DNA of 64,000 nucleotides from Burkholderia cepacia GG4 (GCF_000292915.1 NC_018513.1:3038001-3102000), one strand, 5' to 3'. Numbered from the stretch's first letter, positions 1 through 10,508 are shown. Made by a program: numbers and translations. The notes: generated from the letters alone by a model not told the origin.

Positions 1-460
1 GGGTGACGATGATCAGCAGGATGCGCCTGTCCGACAGGCGCATGAACTCGATCTGCTTGAACACGTGGCTGCGGCGCGGCGTCAGCACGACGCCCGCGAA
101 CTGCGACAGGTTCGACAGCACGCTCGCCGCGGCCGCCACCACCCGCTGCTGCGGCTCGCCGGCCTGCAGCGTGTTCTGTACCTGCCGCGCGACGGCCTCG
201 GCGTCGATCGGCGCCTCGACCGTCAGCATCGTGTCGACGAACAGGCGATAGCCCCGCGGCGTCGGGATGCGGCCGGCCGACGTGTGCGGGCTCGACACGA
301 GGCCGAGCTCCTCCAGGTCGGACATCACGTTGCGGATCGTCGCCGGGCTCAGCTCGAGCCCGGAATAACGGGACAACGTGCGCGAGCCGACCGGCTGACC
401 GTCGGCGATATACCGTTCGATCAGGGTTTTCAGGAGGGTTCGTGCGCGAGGATCTAGCAT
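1..460 (-). CDS. hrcA: Heat-inducible transcription repressor HrcA (5' part, runs off the left edge)
   Basis: HrcA represses class I heat-shock operons (groESL, dnaK) by binding CIRCE operators. Only the first 153 residues are inside the window. They begin [11 protein letters not shown] and carry the N-terminal winged-helix region ([20 protein letters not shown], then [30 protein letters not shown]), which is characteristic of the family. The ATG at 460-458 is the conserved start. No clear Shine-Dalgarno sequence precedes it, and a TAAAAT -10 element at 474-469 leaves almost no 5' untranslated region. The gene is divergent from nadK with 131 bp between starts. No CIRCE element is visible in that gap. 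Identification is secure; the C-terminal domain cannot be judged. Confidence 0.95.
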   Translation of the reverse strand, partial: MLDPRARTLLKTLIERYIADGQPVGSRTLSRYSGLELSPATIRNVMSDLEELGLVSSPHTSAGRIPTPRGYRLFVDTMLTVEAPIDAEAVARQVQNTLQAGEPQQRVVAAAASVLSNLSQFAGVVLTPRRSHVFKQIEFMRLSDRRILLIIVT

Positions 461-468
461 GGTGGAAA

Positions 469-474
469 ATTTTA
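469..474 (-). promoter_or_regulatory. Putative hrcA -10 element
   Basis: TAAAAT on the minus strand ends nine bases before the hrcA ATG, so a start site at normal distance would give a mRNA with about two untranslated bases. I see no good -35 match at 16-18 bp. The call rests on the -10 alone. Confidence 0.35.
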
Positions 475-556
475 GCGCAACCGCGCGACCGCGGCGAGTA
501 TCCACGGCCACCGTCGCGCAGCCCGACCCGATCCGGCCCCGTCTGTGCACAGCCGG

Positions 557-585
557 TTCTTTTCGTCAACGAGCTATGGTGTAAT
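557..585 (+). promoter_or_regulatory. Putative nadK promoter, leaderless
   Basis: TTCTTT (557-562), a 17-bp spacer and TGTAAT (580-585) form a sigma70-like pair. The -10 ends seven bases before the nadK ATG at 592, so transcription would start at or next to the A of the start codon. The -35 is weak, so this is tentative. Confidence 0.35.
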
Positions 586-591
586 GCCGGC

Positions 592-1494
592 ATGAAAACC
601 GGTAATCAGTTCAACACTGTCGCGCTCGTCGGCCGGAGCAACACGCCCGGTATCGCCGAGCCGCTCGCCACGCTGGCTGGCTGCATCGCGAAGCTCGGCT
701 TCGAGGTCGTGTTCGAGGCCGACACCGCGCGCGAGATCGGCATCTCCGGCTATCCGGCGCTCACCCCGGCGGAAATCGGGGCGCGCGCGGACGTGGCGGT
801 CGTGCTCGGCGGCGACGGCACGATGCTCGGCATCGGGCGCCAGCTCGCGCCGTACAAGACACCGCTGATCGGGATCAACCACGGGCGGCTCGGCTTCATC
901 ACGGACATCGCGGCGGCCGACATGCAGGCGCGCGTCCCGGTGATCCTGTCGGGCAAGTTCGAGCGCGAGGAGCGCTCGCTGCTCGAGGCCCGGATCATGC
1001 GCGACGGTGAGCCGATCTACCACGCGATCGCGTTCAACGACGTCGTCGTGACCCGCAGCGGCTTCTCGGGGATGGTCGAGCTGCGCGCGTCGGTCGACGG
1101 CCGCTACATGTACAACCAGCGTTCGGACGGCCTGATCGTCGCCACGCCGACCGGCTCGACCGCATACGCGCTGTCGTCGGCCGGCCCGATCCTGCATCCG
1201 CAGCTTCAGGGCATCGTGCTCGTGCCGATCGCGCCGCATGCGCTGTCGAACCGGCCGATCGTACTGCCCGACGATTCGAAGATCGCGATCCAGATCGTCG
1301 GCGGGCGCGACGTCAACGTGAACTTCGACATGCAGTCGTTCACCGCGCTCGAGTTGAACGACACGATCGAGGTGCGCCGCTCGAAGCACACGGTGCCGTT
1401 CCTGCACCCGATCGGCTACAGCTACTACGCGACGCTGCGCAAGAAGCTGCACTGGAACGAACACGCATCGAACGAAGACGACAAGGCGTCCTGA
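592..1494 (+). CDS. nadK: NAD kinase
   Basis: NadK phosphorylates NAD+ to NADP+ in the cytosol, using ATP or polyphosphate. The 300-residue product has the usual bacterial length. It carries the family signature GGDGTMLG at about residues 73-80 and the glycine/threonine-rich segment [17 protein letters not shown] that lines the NAD pocket. An in-frame extension reaches back to 442, but it is unlike NadK. The ATG at 592 gives the typical N-terminus [14 protein letters not shown]. There is no obvious ribosome-binding site, which fits a leaderless transcript. recN follows 19 bp after the stop codon, suggesting co-transcription. Confidence 0.95.
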   Translation: MKTGNQFNTVALVGRSNTPGIAEPLATLAGCIAKLGFEVVFEADTAREIGISGYPALTPAEIGARADVAVVLGGDGTMLGIGRQLAPYKTPLIGINHGRLGFITDIAAADMQARVPVILSGKFEREERSLLEARIMRDGEPIYHAIAFNDVVVTRSGFSGMVELRASVDGRYMYNQRSDGLIVATPTGSTAYALSSAGPILHPQLQGIVLVPIAPHALSNRPIVLPDDSKIAIQIVGGRDVNVNFDMQSFTALELNDTIEVRRSKHTVPFLHPIGYSYYATLRKKLHWNEHASNEDDKAS

Positions 1495-1513
1495 CGCACC
1501 TCCGCCCGACACC

Positions 1514-3163
1514 ATGCTCCGCCACCTCTCGATTCGCGACTTCGTCATCGTCGCCGCGCTCGATCTCGAATTCGACAGCGGCTTTACCGTCTTTTCCGGC
1601 GAAACCGGCGCCGGCAAATCGATCCTGATCGACGCCCTGGCCCTCGCGCTCGGCGAACGCGCCGATGCGAGCGTCGTGCGCGCCGGCTGCGGCCGTGCCG
1701 ACATCACCGCCGAATTCACGCCGCACGACCGCGTCGCGCGCTGGCTCGACGAACACGCGTTCGACGCCGAGGACACCGTGATGCTGCGCCGCGTGATCGA
1801 CGCGAACGGCCGTTCGCGCGCGTTCATCAACGGCACCAGCGCGACGCTCGCGCAGCTGCGCGAGCTCGGCGAGATGCTGGTCGACATCCACGGCCAGCAC
1901 GCGCACCAGCTGCTGATGCGGCCCGACGCGCAGCGCGAGCTGTTCGACACGCACGCGGGGCTCGTCGCCGATGCCGCGAACGTCGCACGCGCATGGCGCG
2001 TATGGCGCGACGCGACACAGGCGATCGACGCCGCGAAGGCACACGAGCGCGAGTTGCAACTCGAACGCGAGAAGCTCGCATGGCAGCTCGCCGAACTCGA
2101 CAAGCTCGCGCCGCAACCGGGCGAATGGGACGAAGTCGGCAGCGAGCACAAGCGCCTGTCGCATTCGGCGAACCTGATCGCCGGCGTGCAGGGCGCGCTC
2201 AACGCGCTGTCGGAGGCCGACGACGCGATGCTCCCTCAACTCGGCGCGATCGTGTCGAAACTGCGCAGCCTGGCCGATTACGACACCGGCCTCGGCGATG
2301 CGCTTGCGTCGCTCGAACCGGCCGAGATCCAGCTGCAGGAAGCCGTCTATTCGCTGTCGCACTACGCGCAGCGCCTCGATCTCGACCCGGCCCGGCTCGC
2401 CCAGGTCGAAACGCGCCTCGACGCGCTGCACTCGACCGCCCGCAAGTTCCGGCTGCCGCCCGACACGCTGCACGAGGAACATGCGGCACGCCGCGCTCAG
2501 CTCGCCGCGCTCGACGCGGCCGCCGATCTCGGCGCGCTCGAAGCCGTGCAGGCGCAGGCATGGGAGGCCTATCTCGCCGACGCAAAACACCTGTCGAAGG
2601 CGCGCGCGCAGGCAGCCAGAACGCTCGGCACGGCCGTCACGGCCGGCATGCAGGAACTGTCGATGGCGGGCGGCAGCTTCGACGTCACGCTCGTGCCGCT
2701 CGCCGACGGCGGCCCGCACGGGCTCGAGCAGGTCGAATTCCGTGTCGCCGGGCACCCCGGCGTGCCGCTGCGGCCGCTCGCGAAAGTCGCGTCGGGCGGC
2801 GAACTCGCGCGGATCAGCCTCGCGCTCGCGGTGATTGCGAGTGCGGCCAGCCCGACACCCACGCTGATTTTCGACGAAGTCGACACGGGGATCGGCGGCG
2901 GCGTCGCCGAAGTGGTCGGCCGCCTGCTGCACCAGCTCGGGCGCAACCGCCAGGTGCTGTGCGTGACGCACCTGCCGCAGGTCGCCGCCCGCGGCGACCA
3001 TCACTTCCAGGTCGCGAAGGGCGCCGACGACCGCGGCGGCACCGTATCGTCGGTCAACCCTCTCGACAGGGCGAGCCGCGTCGAGGAAGTCGCGCGGATG
3101 CTCGGCGGGCTCGAGATCACCGCGACGACGCGCAAGCACGCGAAGGAAATGCTGGCGGCCTGA
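1514..3163 (+). CDS. recN: DNA repair protein RecN
   Basis: RecN is an SMC-like ATPase that helps join broken DNA ends during recombinational repair. The 549 residues show the Walker A motif GETGAGKS at residues 29-36 close to the N-terminus. A long charged, helix-rich middle region is compatible with the coiled coil. The C-terminal ABC signature is ASGGELARISLA, followed by Walker B PTLIFDEVDTGIGG and the H-loop CVTHLPQVAARGDHHF. Length matches the family. It follows nadK closely and is ended by a hairpin at 3195-3223. Identification is secure. Confidence 0.96.
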   Translation: MLRHLSIRDFVIVAALDLEFDSGFTVFSGETGAGKSILIDALALALGERADASVVRAGCGRADITAEFTPHDRVARWLDEHAFDAEDTVMLRRVIDANGRSRAFINGTSATLAQLRELGEMLVDIHGQHAHQLLMRPDAQRELFDTHAGLVADAANVARAWRVWRDATQAIDAAKAHERELQLEREKLAWQLAELDKLAPQPGEWDEVGSEHKRLSHSANLIAGVQGALNALSEADDAMLPQLGAIVSKLRSLADYDTGLGDALASLEPAEIQLQEAVYSLSHYAQRLDLDPARLAQVETRLDALHSTARKFRLPPDTLHEEHAARRAQLAALDAAADLGALEAVQAQAWEAYLADAKHLSKARAQAARTLGTAVTAGMQELSMAGGSFDVTLVPLADGGPHGLEQVEFRVAGHPGVPLRPLAKVASGGELARISLALAVIASAASPTPTLIFDEVDTGIGGGVAEVVGRLLHQLGRNRQVLCVTHLPQVAARGDHHFQVAKGADDRGGTVSSVNPLDRASRVEEVARMLGGLEITATTRKHAKEMLAA

Positions 3164-3194
3164 CGCCGCCGCCCGTTACCCGCTTGTCGCATAC

Positions 3195-3223
3195 AAAAAG
3201 ACCGGCGCCCGCGCCGGTCTTTT
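3195..3223. terminator. Bidirectional rho-independent terminator between recN and glnE
   Basis: The stem GACCGGCGC/GCGCCGGTC with a CC loop is flanked by five A on the left and four T on the right, so it can end recN (+) and also the convergent glnE (-). Confidence 0.85.
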
Positions 3224-3277
3224 CCGTGGAGCGGCCGCTCGCTCGCGTGCGCCCGCCCCGCCATTCGAACGCCCGAC

Positions 3278-6079
3278 TCAAACGCCCGTTTCAACCGCCC
3301 CGAACACGCGCTCCCACAGCGCCGTCACGGCCGCCCGCTCGTCGGCCACCAGGGCCGGATCGACCCGCGCCTTCTCCATCCCGTCGAGCCGCAGCTTGTG
3401 CTGCAGCTTGCGGTACTTGCGGTACGCGGCGCCGACGCGCTCGGCCTCGTCCTCGCCCATCAGGCCGAACCGCGCGACCTCGCGCAGCAGCGCGATATTG
3501 CCGGTGTTGCGGATCAGCTCGGCGTCGCTCGACGCATGCAGCAGCACCCAGTACTGGACGATGAACTCGATGTCGACCATCCCGCCGCGATCGTGCTTCA
3601 GGTCGAACAGCTCGGTCTGGTTCGGGTGGCCGGCGAACACCTTGCCGCGCATGTCGACGATTTCCTTCGCGAGCACGCCCCCGTCGCGCGGCGTCGTCAG
3701 CACCTGCTGGCGAATCGCCTCGAAGTCCGTGCCGATCTGCGTGTCGCCCGCGCTGTAGCGCGCGCGCGTCAGCGCCTGGTGCTCCCAGACCCACGCCGTG
3801 TTCGCCGCATCGCCCTCGCGCAGCTGGTAGCGGCGGAACGCGTCGAGATCGGTGACCAGCAGCCCGGCCTCGCCGTTCGGCCGCAGCCGCAGGTCGATGT
3901 CGAACAGCGCGCCCGCGCCGGTGGCGGTCGTGAGCCACGTGATCAGCCGGCGCGTGAACGTCGTGTAGACGTCCGCCGAGCGCTCGTCGGGGTCGTCGTA
4001 CAGGAAGATCAGGTCGAGATCCGATGCGTAGCCGAGCTCCTTGCCGCCGAGCTTGCCGTACGCGATCACCGCGAACTTCGGCGCGTCGCGATGGCGCTTC
4101 GCGAGCTGCGACCAGACCACTTCGATCGTCACGTCGAGCACCGCGTCGGCCAGCTCGGACAGGCGGTCGCTCACATGCTCGACCGACAGCTGCCCCGCCA
4201 GATCGATCAGCAGGATGCGGAACACCTCCGCATGCTGCGCGTGGCGCAGCAGGTCCATCTGCTGCTCGGGGCCGTCGGCAGCCGCGAGGCGCGCACGCAA
4301 TGCGTCCTTGAACGCGGGCCAGTCGAACGGGCTCGCGATCGCCTCGTCGTCGAGCAATTCGTCCAGCAGCTGCGGATGGCGAATCAGGTAGCCGCCGCCC
4401 CAGCGCGTCGCGCCGAGCACCGACAGCACGCGGTCGAGCGCGGCCGGATACTCGGTCAGGAGCGCGAGATAGACGCCGCGCCGGCTGACCGTCTCGAGCA
4501 GGTCGAACAATCGCACGATGGTGTCGTCGCGGCGCGCGGCGTCGATCCGCGGCGCGGCCTCGAGCGCACGCTGCGCGACGCTGTCGAAACGCTGCCGGCT
4601 CTTTTCCGGCAGGCCCGAGTAGCGCGACGACTGCCAGATCGCACGCAGCCGCGCGAGCACGGCTGCCGGATCGGCGAAGCCCAGCCCGTCGAGGCGCGCG
4701 AGCAGCGCGTCGTCCTCGCCGTCGTCGGCCAGCGCCCCGCTCCAGATCCACCCGGCCGCCGTGTCCTCACCCGCCGCGCACGGGCCGCCGCTCACCTTGT
4801 CTGCGAAGATCTGGTCGAACTGCGCCTCGACGAACGTGCGGTAGCCATCGAGCACCGTCATCAGCGCCGCATAGTCGGCAAAGCCGAGCGACGCGGCCAG
4901 CGCCGCGCGCTCGTCCGGATCGACCGGCATCGCGTGGGTCTGCGCGTCGTCACGGTACTGCAGCCGGTGCTCGAGCGTGCGCAGGAAATTGTAAGCATCG
5001 GTCAGGCGCTCGCGCACGTCCTCGCCGATCAGCCCGCGCGCCTGCGCATGGCGCAGCACCGCGAGCGTCGGCCGCACGCGGAACTCCGCATCCTGGCCGC
5101 CGCGGATCAGCTGGAACACCTGCGCACTGAATTCGATCTCGCGGATCCCGCCACGCCCGAGCTTGATGTCGTCGGCCTTGTCGGGCCGCATCGACGCGCG
5201 GCGCGCGGCTTCGTGGCGAATCTGCTGGTGCAGCGAACGGATCGCGCCGATCACGCCGAAGTCGAGATAGCGGCGGTATACGAACGGCTTGACGATCGCT
5301 TCGAGCTGCGTCGCGAGCCGCTGCGCCGCGTCGCTGTCGCCCTCCGACACGAGTCGCCCCTTGATCCACGCGTAGCGCTCCCATTCGCGCCCCTGCACGT
5401 AGAAATACTCCTCGAGCATCCCGAGGCTGCAGACGAGCGGCCCCGAATCACCGTTCGGGCGCAGCCGCATGTCGACGCGAAACACATAGCCGTCGGCCGT
5501 GACCTCGGACAGCACGCCGATCAGGCGCCGGCCGAGCCGCGTGAAATATTCCTGCGTGGACAGCGGCGAGCGCGTGCCGCCGGCCGTCTCACCGTCGTCC
5601 TCGTAGACGAAGATCAGGTCGATGTCCGACGACACGTTCAGCTCGCGGCCGCCGAGCTTGCCCATCCCGACCACGCCGAGCGCGACGCGCTGGCCGTCGG
5701 CGCCGCGCGGCTCGCCGTACATCGCCTCGAGCTCGGCGGACAGCAGCGCGAGCGAGCGCTGCACGGCCACTTCGGCGAGATCGGTCATCGCGCCCGTCAC
5801 CTCGGCGACGTCCGCGACTCCGCGCAGGTCGCGCTCCGCGACCGCGCCGAACACCTCGATACGCAACTGCCGCAGCGCGCGCTTCAGTTGCTCGTCGCTC
5901 GGCGCGGCGGTGCCGGCCGGCGGCGCGAGCAGTTCGGTCAGGCGCGCGTCGAACTGCGCGCGGGACAGCGGTGCGGCGGCCCACGCGGCGATCTGGTCGG
6001 ACAGCGCGGGGCGCGCGGCAGCCGCGCGGGCGAGATAACGGGAGTAGGACGGGCTGATCAGGGCGGAAGCGTCGGTCAT
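3278..6079 (-). CDS. glnE: Bifunctional glutamine synthetase adenylyltransferase/adenylyl-removing enzyme
   Basis: GlnE adds AMP to glutamine synthetase and removes it, in response to PII protein and glutamine, so it couples nitrogen status to ammonia assimilation. The 933-residue product contains two nucleotidyltransferase modules. The N-terminal adenylyl-removing half has VVGMGKLGGRELNVSSDIDL. The C-terminal adenylyl-transferase half has VIAYGKLGGKELGYASDLDL. Both end in the paired acidic residues that bind metal. A longer reading frame reaches 6310, but MTDASALISPSYSRYLARA at 6079 is the conserved start. The gene is divergent from yhdP and convergent with recN. Confidence 0.96.
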   Translation of the reverse strand: MTDASALISPSYSRYLARAAAARPALSDQIAAWAAAPLSRAQFDARLTELLAPPAGTAAPSDEQLKRALRQLRIEVFGAVAERDLRGVADVAEVTGAMTDLAEVAVQRSLALLSAELEAMYGEPRGADGQRVALGVVGMGKLGGRELNVSSDIDLIFVYEDDGETAGGTRSPLSTQEYFTRLGRRLIGVLSEVTADGYVFRVDMRLRPNGDSGPLVCSLGMLEEYFYVQGREWERYAWIKGRLVSEGDSDAAQRLATQLEAIVKPFVYRRYLDFGVIGAIRSLHQQIRHEAARRASMRPDKADDIKLGRGGIREIEFSAQVFQLIRGGQDAEFRVRPTLAVLRHAQARGLIGEDVRERLTDAYNFLRTLEHRLQYRDDAQTHAMPVDPDERAALAASLGFADYAALMTVLDGYRTFVEAQFDQIFADKVSGGPCAAGEDTAAGWIWSGALADDGEDDALLARLDGLGFADPAAVLARLRAIWQSSRYSGLPEKSRQRFDSVAQRALEAAPRIDAARRDDTIVRLFDLLETVSRRGVYLALLTEYPAALDRVLSVLGATRWGGGYLIRHPQLLDELLDDEAIASPFDWPAFKDALRARLAAADGPEQQMDLLRHAQHAEVFRILLIDLAGQLSVEHVSDRLSELADAVLDVTIEVVWSQLAKRHRDAPKFAVIAYGKLGGKELGYASDLDLIFLYDDPDERSADVYTTFTRRLITWLTTATGAGALFDIDLRLRPNGEAGLLVTDLDAFRRYQLREGDAANTAWVWEHQALTRARYSAGDTQIGTDFEAIRQQVLTTPRDGGVLAKEIVDMRGKVFAGHPNQTELFDLKHDRGGMVDIEFIVQYWVLLHASSDAELIRNTGNIALLREVARFGLMGEDEAERVGAAYRKYRKLQHKLRLDGMEKARVDPALVADERAAVTALWERVFGAVETGV

Positions 6080-6308
6080 CGAGAAGCGGGCCTGGCGGTA
6101 AGGCCCGCCGCCCGGGGTAAACGCGTGCGCGCCCCGCTGCCGACAGGCCCCATGGACTCGGCGCGGCATCGCGCGACGCGGATGCGCCGCCGCGACACCG
6201 CGCGCCGGAAAGCCCGTGCCGCGCTGCCGCAACGGCCGCCGGCACGAACCCGTGTGATACATTTCAACGTCAGTCTGCAAAACTACCATATCGCCGCCCT
6301 TCCGCCGC

Positions 6309-9300
6309 ATGTCCGACCGTCAGGAATCCGCCGTAGCTACGCCCGAAGCGGGACCTCCGAAGCACGATCATCCGGTCCTGCGCCACGTGTTCAGGGTGAC
6401 GCTGGCAGTCGGGATCGGCACGTACTTCGTCGCGTCCGGCGCATTCCTCGGGCTGCGCTACGTGGTCCTGCCGCGCATCGACGAATTCCGCCCGCGCATC
6501 GAGCGCGCGGTGTCCGACAAGCTCCACGCGCAGCTTTCGATCGGCAAGCTGTCTCCCCACTGGTCCGGCATGCAGCCGGGCGTCGAAGTCGCCAACCTCA
6601 CCATTCGCGGCCGTGACGGCCAGATCGCGCTGTCGGTCCCGCACGCGACGGCCGCGCTGTCCTGGATGTCGTTGCTGCGGCTGTCACCCGCGCTGTCGAG
6701 CCTGATCGTCGACCACCCGGACCTCGTCGTCGCGCGCGCCGCCGACGGCTCGCTGAGCGTCGCGGGCGTCGGCGTCGCGACCACCCACGGCGGCAACGAC
6801 ACGTTCGGCACGTGGCTGCTGAAACAGGAAGCGATCGTGCTGCGCAACGGCACGCTGCGCTGGCGCGACGCGCAGCACGACGCGCCGGAGCTCGCGCTGT
6901 CGGGCATCCGCCTCGCGGTGCTCAACCAGGGCCGCGTGCACAAGGCCGCGCTGCAGGCGCCAGCGAACGGCACGCTGCTGCTCGGCCCGCTCGATTTCCG
7001 CGCGCGCTTCAGGCACAAGCCGCTTGGGCCGATCGGCAAGCCGACCAACTGGACGGGCGACGCGTATCTGTCGACCGGCCCGGTCGACCTGCAGACGCTT
7101 GGCCGCTATCTCGACCTGCCGCTCACGATCCATGCAGGCCGGATCGACAACGCGATCTGGGCGACCTTCAAGGACGGCCACCTGCGTTCCGCGGGCGGCG
7201 ACCTGCAGGGCGCCGACGTCGTGCTGCGCGTGCGGCCGACCCAGCCGCGCCTCGACGTGCCGACGGTCGGGTTCGGCTGGGACATGGCGCTGAACGCCGG
7301 CCGCGACTACACGCTGCACCTGACGCGTTTCAACGCGGAGCTCGGCCAGCCGCCGCTGCCGGACGGCACGCCGCTCTCCCGCTCGCTGGCACTGTCGACG
7401 CTGACCGCCCGCTACCGCGTGCCGGCCGCCGACCAGGGACAGCTGCTGAGCGTCGTCGGCGACCGCGTCGATCTCGGCATCCTCAGCGAGTTCATCCGCG
7501 GGCTGCCGCTGCCGGCGCGCCTGCGTAACGAGCTGATCAAGCTCGACCCGCGCGGGATGGTGTCGAACTATCACATCGAGGTCGAACGCGCGAAGCCGGC
7601 GCGGGCCGACCTCGCCGAAGAAGAGCGGCGCACGGGCGCCGCGCCGATCGTCCGCTACCGCTTCCTCGGCGACCTGCAGGGCATCAGCGTCGCCGCGCAG
7701 GAGCCGCCGCCGGGCCTGTCCCCGCGCGGTCATCCGCGCGCCGGCTGGCCAGGCGTCGAGAATTTGTGGGGCCGCATCGACGCGAACGAAACGGGCGGCA
7801 ACGCGCACTTCGACACGGTCAACGCGGCCGTCACGGTGCCCGGCGAATTCGACGAGCCGCGCCTGACCTTCGACCGGCTGCGCGGCAACGCGAAATGGGT
7901 GATCACGCCGGCGCCGGGCGAAAAGCACGCGCGCGTCGACGTGACCCTGCCCGACCTGCTCGTCGCCAACCCCGATGCCGAGATCGCCGTGTCGGGCTCG
8001 TACTCGAACCCCGGCCACGGCCGCGGCTCGCTCGACCTGCGCGCGGATTTCGCGCGCGCATCGGTGGCACGCATTCCACGCTACCTGCCGACCGGGATGT
8101 CCGAGCACCTGCGCGACTATCTCGGTCATGCGCTGCAGGACGGCAAGGTAACCAGGGGCGCCTCGATCGTCGCGCGCGGCCCGCTCGAGAAATTCCCGTT
8201 CGAACACGAGCCGGATGCCGGCGTGTTCCATATCGTCGCGCCGTTCACCGGCGGGCGCTTCGAGCCGACGCCGTACCCGCCGCGCAAGCTCGCGAACGGC
8301 ACGCCGAGCGTGTGGCCGGCCCTCGACGGGATCGACGGCGTATTCGAGCTCGCACAGAACAAGCTGCGCTTCGACATCGCGCGCGCGCATTACAAGCGGG
8401 TCGCGCTGACGAAGGTCGCGGGCCGCATCGACGACCTCGGCAACCCGTCGAAGTCGCCGCTCGTCATCGACGGCCATGCGCAAGGCCCGCTCGCCGACCT
8501 GATCGACTACGCGGACAACAGCTCGCTCGGCATGATGAGCGGGCACATCGGCCAGCGGATCGATGCGCAGGGGCCCGCGTCGCTCGCGCTCAAGATCACG
8601 ATTCCGCAACACGTTCCGCATCCGCACACGCACGTCGAAGGTGCGCTCGCGTTCGGCGGCAACACGCTGTCGACCGAAGGTGTGCCGCCGCTGTCCGCGC
8701 TGCGCGGCAGCGTGCAGTTCACCGAGGCCGGCGCGTCACTGCGCGACCTGTCGGGGCGCTTCCTCGGCGGCCCGGTACACGCGAGCGGCAACTTCCAGTC
8801 ACACGGCCCTTACACGGTGGACGTCGACGGCAAGCTCGCACTCGACGCCGCGCGCGGCCTGAACCTGCGCGGCACGGCTGCGGCGCTGCTCGAGCACGTG
8901 GTCGGCGACGCGCCGTACCAGCTCGCCGTGCGCGGTGCGCCGGGCCGCCTGCCGGAAGTCACCGCGCATTCCGACCTGACGGGTGTTGCGCTGAACTTCC
9001 CGGCGCCGTTCGCGAAGCCGGCCGGCACGCCGATGCCGTTCCGCTTCACGCTGCAGCCCGCGGCCCAGGCCGACGGCAAGCGCCTCGAGCATGCCGACCT
9101 GACGCTCGGCCCCGTGTCCGCGACCTACCTGCTCGACGCGACGCGCGGCCAGCCGCTGCGCGCCGTGCGCGGCGCGATGGGCATCCACCGGATGCCCGAC
9201 CTGCCGCAGGACGGCGTGAGCGCGGCCGTCGACGTCGACGAACTGGACGCCGACGCATGGCTCGCGCTGGCCCGCACGCTGCAGCCCGAACAGCCGCGCG

Positions 9301-10508
9301 CGCCGGAGCCGCAGGCAGCCCCGCGCATCGACGTCGCGAGCTTCACGCCGAAGCGCTTCGCGCTCCACTTCGGCACGCTGAAGCTGCTCAAGCGCAACTG
9401 GGAGAACGTGATCATCGGCGCGTCGCACGTCGACGAGCTGTGGCAGGCGAACATCGCGTCGAACCAGGTATCGGGCTACCTGTCGTGGGCGCCCGGCGGC
9501 GGCCACAACGGCGCGGGCGTGCTGAATGCGCGGCTCGCGAAGCTCGTGATTCCGCAAAGCGCGCAGCACGACCTCGTCGGCCGCGCGATGAACCTGCCGA
9601 CGCCGACCGACCGGCCGATGCCGTCGGTCGACCTGATCGTCGACCAGGTCGTCGCGCGCGACCACGACATCGGCCGCCTGGTTGTCAACGCGCGCAACAT
9701 CGAAGAGGACGGTGTGCCCGTATGGCAACTCGACAAGCTGGAGCTGGCGAACCCGGCCGCGAAGCTGACGGCGACCGGCAACTGGCGCACGTCGCGCCGC
9801 GCGCTCGCCCGCGGTGTCGACCAAAGCGAGGCGCCGCGCCGCAGCGTGTTCGACTTCAAGCTCGACATCGGCAACGCGGGCGCGCTGCTCGACCGCGTCG
9901 GCCTGCCGCGCATGCTCGCGGACGGCCACGGCACGGTGACCGGCAAGGTCGGCTGGCGCGGCGGCCCGACCGCGGTCGACCTCCCGTCGCTCGGCGGCCA
10001 GGTCGCCGTTGACCTCGAGCACGGCCAGATCCTGAAGGTCGATCCGGGCGCCGCGAAGCTGCTCGGCGTGCTGAGCCTGCAAAGCCTCGCGCGCTTCCTG
10101 ACGCTGAATTTCCGCGACGTGGTCGGCAAGGGGCTGCCGTTCGACAAGATCACCGGCACCGGCCGGATCTCGAACGGGATCGCACGCACCGACGACTTCT
10201 CGATGACGACGGCGCCGGCGAACGTGACGGTGCGCGGCGCGGTCGACCTCGGCACCGAGACGCAGGACTTGCATGCGCACGTCGCGCCGAAAATCGGCGC
10301 CGGCTCGGCGGCGATTGCGGCCGCGATCATCAATCCACTGCTCGGCGTCGGCGTGCTGGCCGCGAACTACGCGCTGTCGGAGACGCTGTCGCACGCGTTC
10401 GCGCTCGACTACTCGATCACGGGCTCGTGGGCCCATCCGCACATCGAGCGGGTGCGGGGCGATCAGGGTAAGATGAATCACGGTCCGGCCGATGCGGCGC
10501 CCCATTGA
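6309..10508 (+). CDS. yhdP: YhdP family AsmA-like envelope protein
   Basis: The 1399-residue protein has one N-terminal membrane segment at about residues 30-52 (VTLAVGIGTYFVASGAFLGLRY). A very long periplasmic body of repetitive beta-rich sequence follows, as in the YhdP/DUF3971 branch of the AsmA family. Near the C-terminus lies the AsmA-like block LLGVLSLQSLARFLTLNFRDV and the signature MTTAPANVTVRGAVDLGTETQDL. In enterobacteria YhdP helps move phospholipid between the membranes; that role here is inference by family. It starts with ATG at 6309, divergent from glnE, and is followed by an amidase gene and tldD, a common Burkholderia arrangement. Confidence 0.9.
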   Translation: MSDRQESAVATPEAGPPKHDHPVLRHVFRVTLAVGIGTYFVASGAFLGLRYVVLPRIDEFRPRIERAVSDKLHAQLSIGKLSPHWSGMQPGVEVANLTIRGRDGQIALSVPHATAALSWMSLLRLSPALSSLIVDHPDLVVARAADGSLSVAGVGVATTHGGNDTFGTWLLKQEAIVLRNGTLRWRDAQHDAPELALSGIRLAVLNQGRVHKAALQAPANGTLLLGPLDFRARFRHKPLGPIGKPTNWTGDAYLSTGPVDLQTLGRYLDLPLTIHAGRIDNAIWATFKDGHLRSAGGDLQGADVVLRVRPTQPRLDVPTVGFGWDMALNAGRDYTLHLTRFNAELGQPPLPDGTPLSRSLALSTLTARYRVPAADQGQLLSVVGDRVDLGILSEFIRGLPLPARLRNELIKLDPRGMVSNYHIEVERAKPARADLAEEERRTGAAPIVRYRFLGDLQGISVAAQEPPPGLSPRGHPRAGWPGVENLWGRIDANETGGNAHFDTVNAAVTVPGEFDEPRLTFDRLRGNAKWVITPAPGEKHARVDVTLPDLLVANPDAEIAVSGSYSNPGHGRGSLDLRADFARASVARIPRYLPTGMSEHLRDYLGHALQDGKVTRGASIVARGPLEKFPFEHEPDAGVFHIVAPFTGGRFEPTPYPPRKLANGTPSVWPALDGIDGVFELAQNKLRFDIARAHYKRVALTKVAGRIDDLGNPSKSPLVIDGHAQGPLADLIDYADNSSLGMMSGHIGQRIDAQGPASLALKITIPQHVPHPHTHVEGALAFGGNTLSTEGVPPLSALRGSVQFTEAGASLRDLSGRFLGGPVHASGNFQSHGPYTVDVDGKLALDAARGLNLRGTAAALLEHVVGDAPYQLAVRGAPGRLPEVTAHSDLTGVALNFPAPFAKPAGTPMPFRFTLQPAAQADGKRLEHADLTLGPVSATYLLDATRGQPLRAVRGAMGIHRMPDLPQDGVSAAVDVDELDADAWLALARTLQPEQPRAPEPQAAPRIDVASFTPKRFALHFGTLKLLKRNWENVIIGASHVDELWQANIASNQVSGYLSWAPGGGHNGAGVLNARLAKLVIPQSAQHDLVGRAMNLPTPTDRPMPSVDLIVDQVVARDHDIGRLVVNARNIEEDGVPVWQLDKLELANPAAKLTATGNWRTSRRALARGVDQSEAPRRSVFDFKLDIGNAGALLDRVGLPRMLADGHGTVTGKVGWRGGPTAVDLPSLGGQVAVDLEHGQILKVDPGAAKLLGVLSLQSLARFLTLNFRDVVGKGLPFDKITGTGRISNGIARTDDFSMTTAPANVTVRGAVDLGTETQDLHAHVAPKIGAGSAAIAAAIINPLLGVGVLAANYALSETLSHAFALDYSITGSWAHPHIERVRGDQGKMNHGPADAAPH

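Noticed and set aside
1340..3139. 599-codon minus-strand open frame across recN
   Set aside because: It is antisense to recN with an arginine-, glutamate- and alanine-rich translation; recN on the other strand has all its motifs. GC-rich sequence leaves such frames open by chance.
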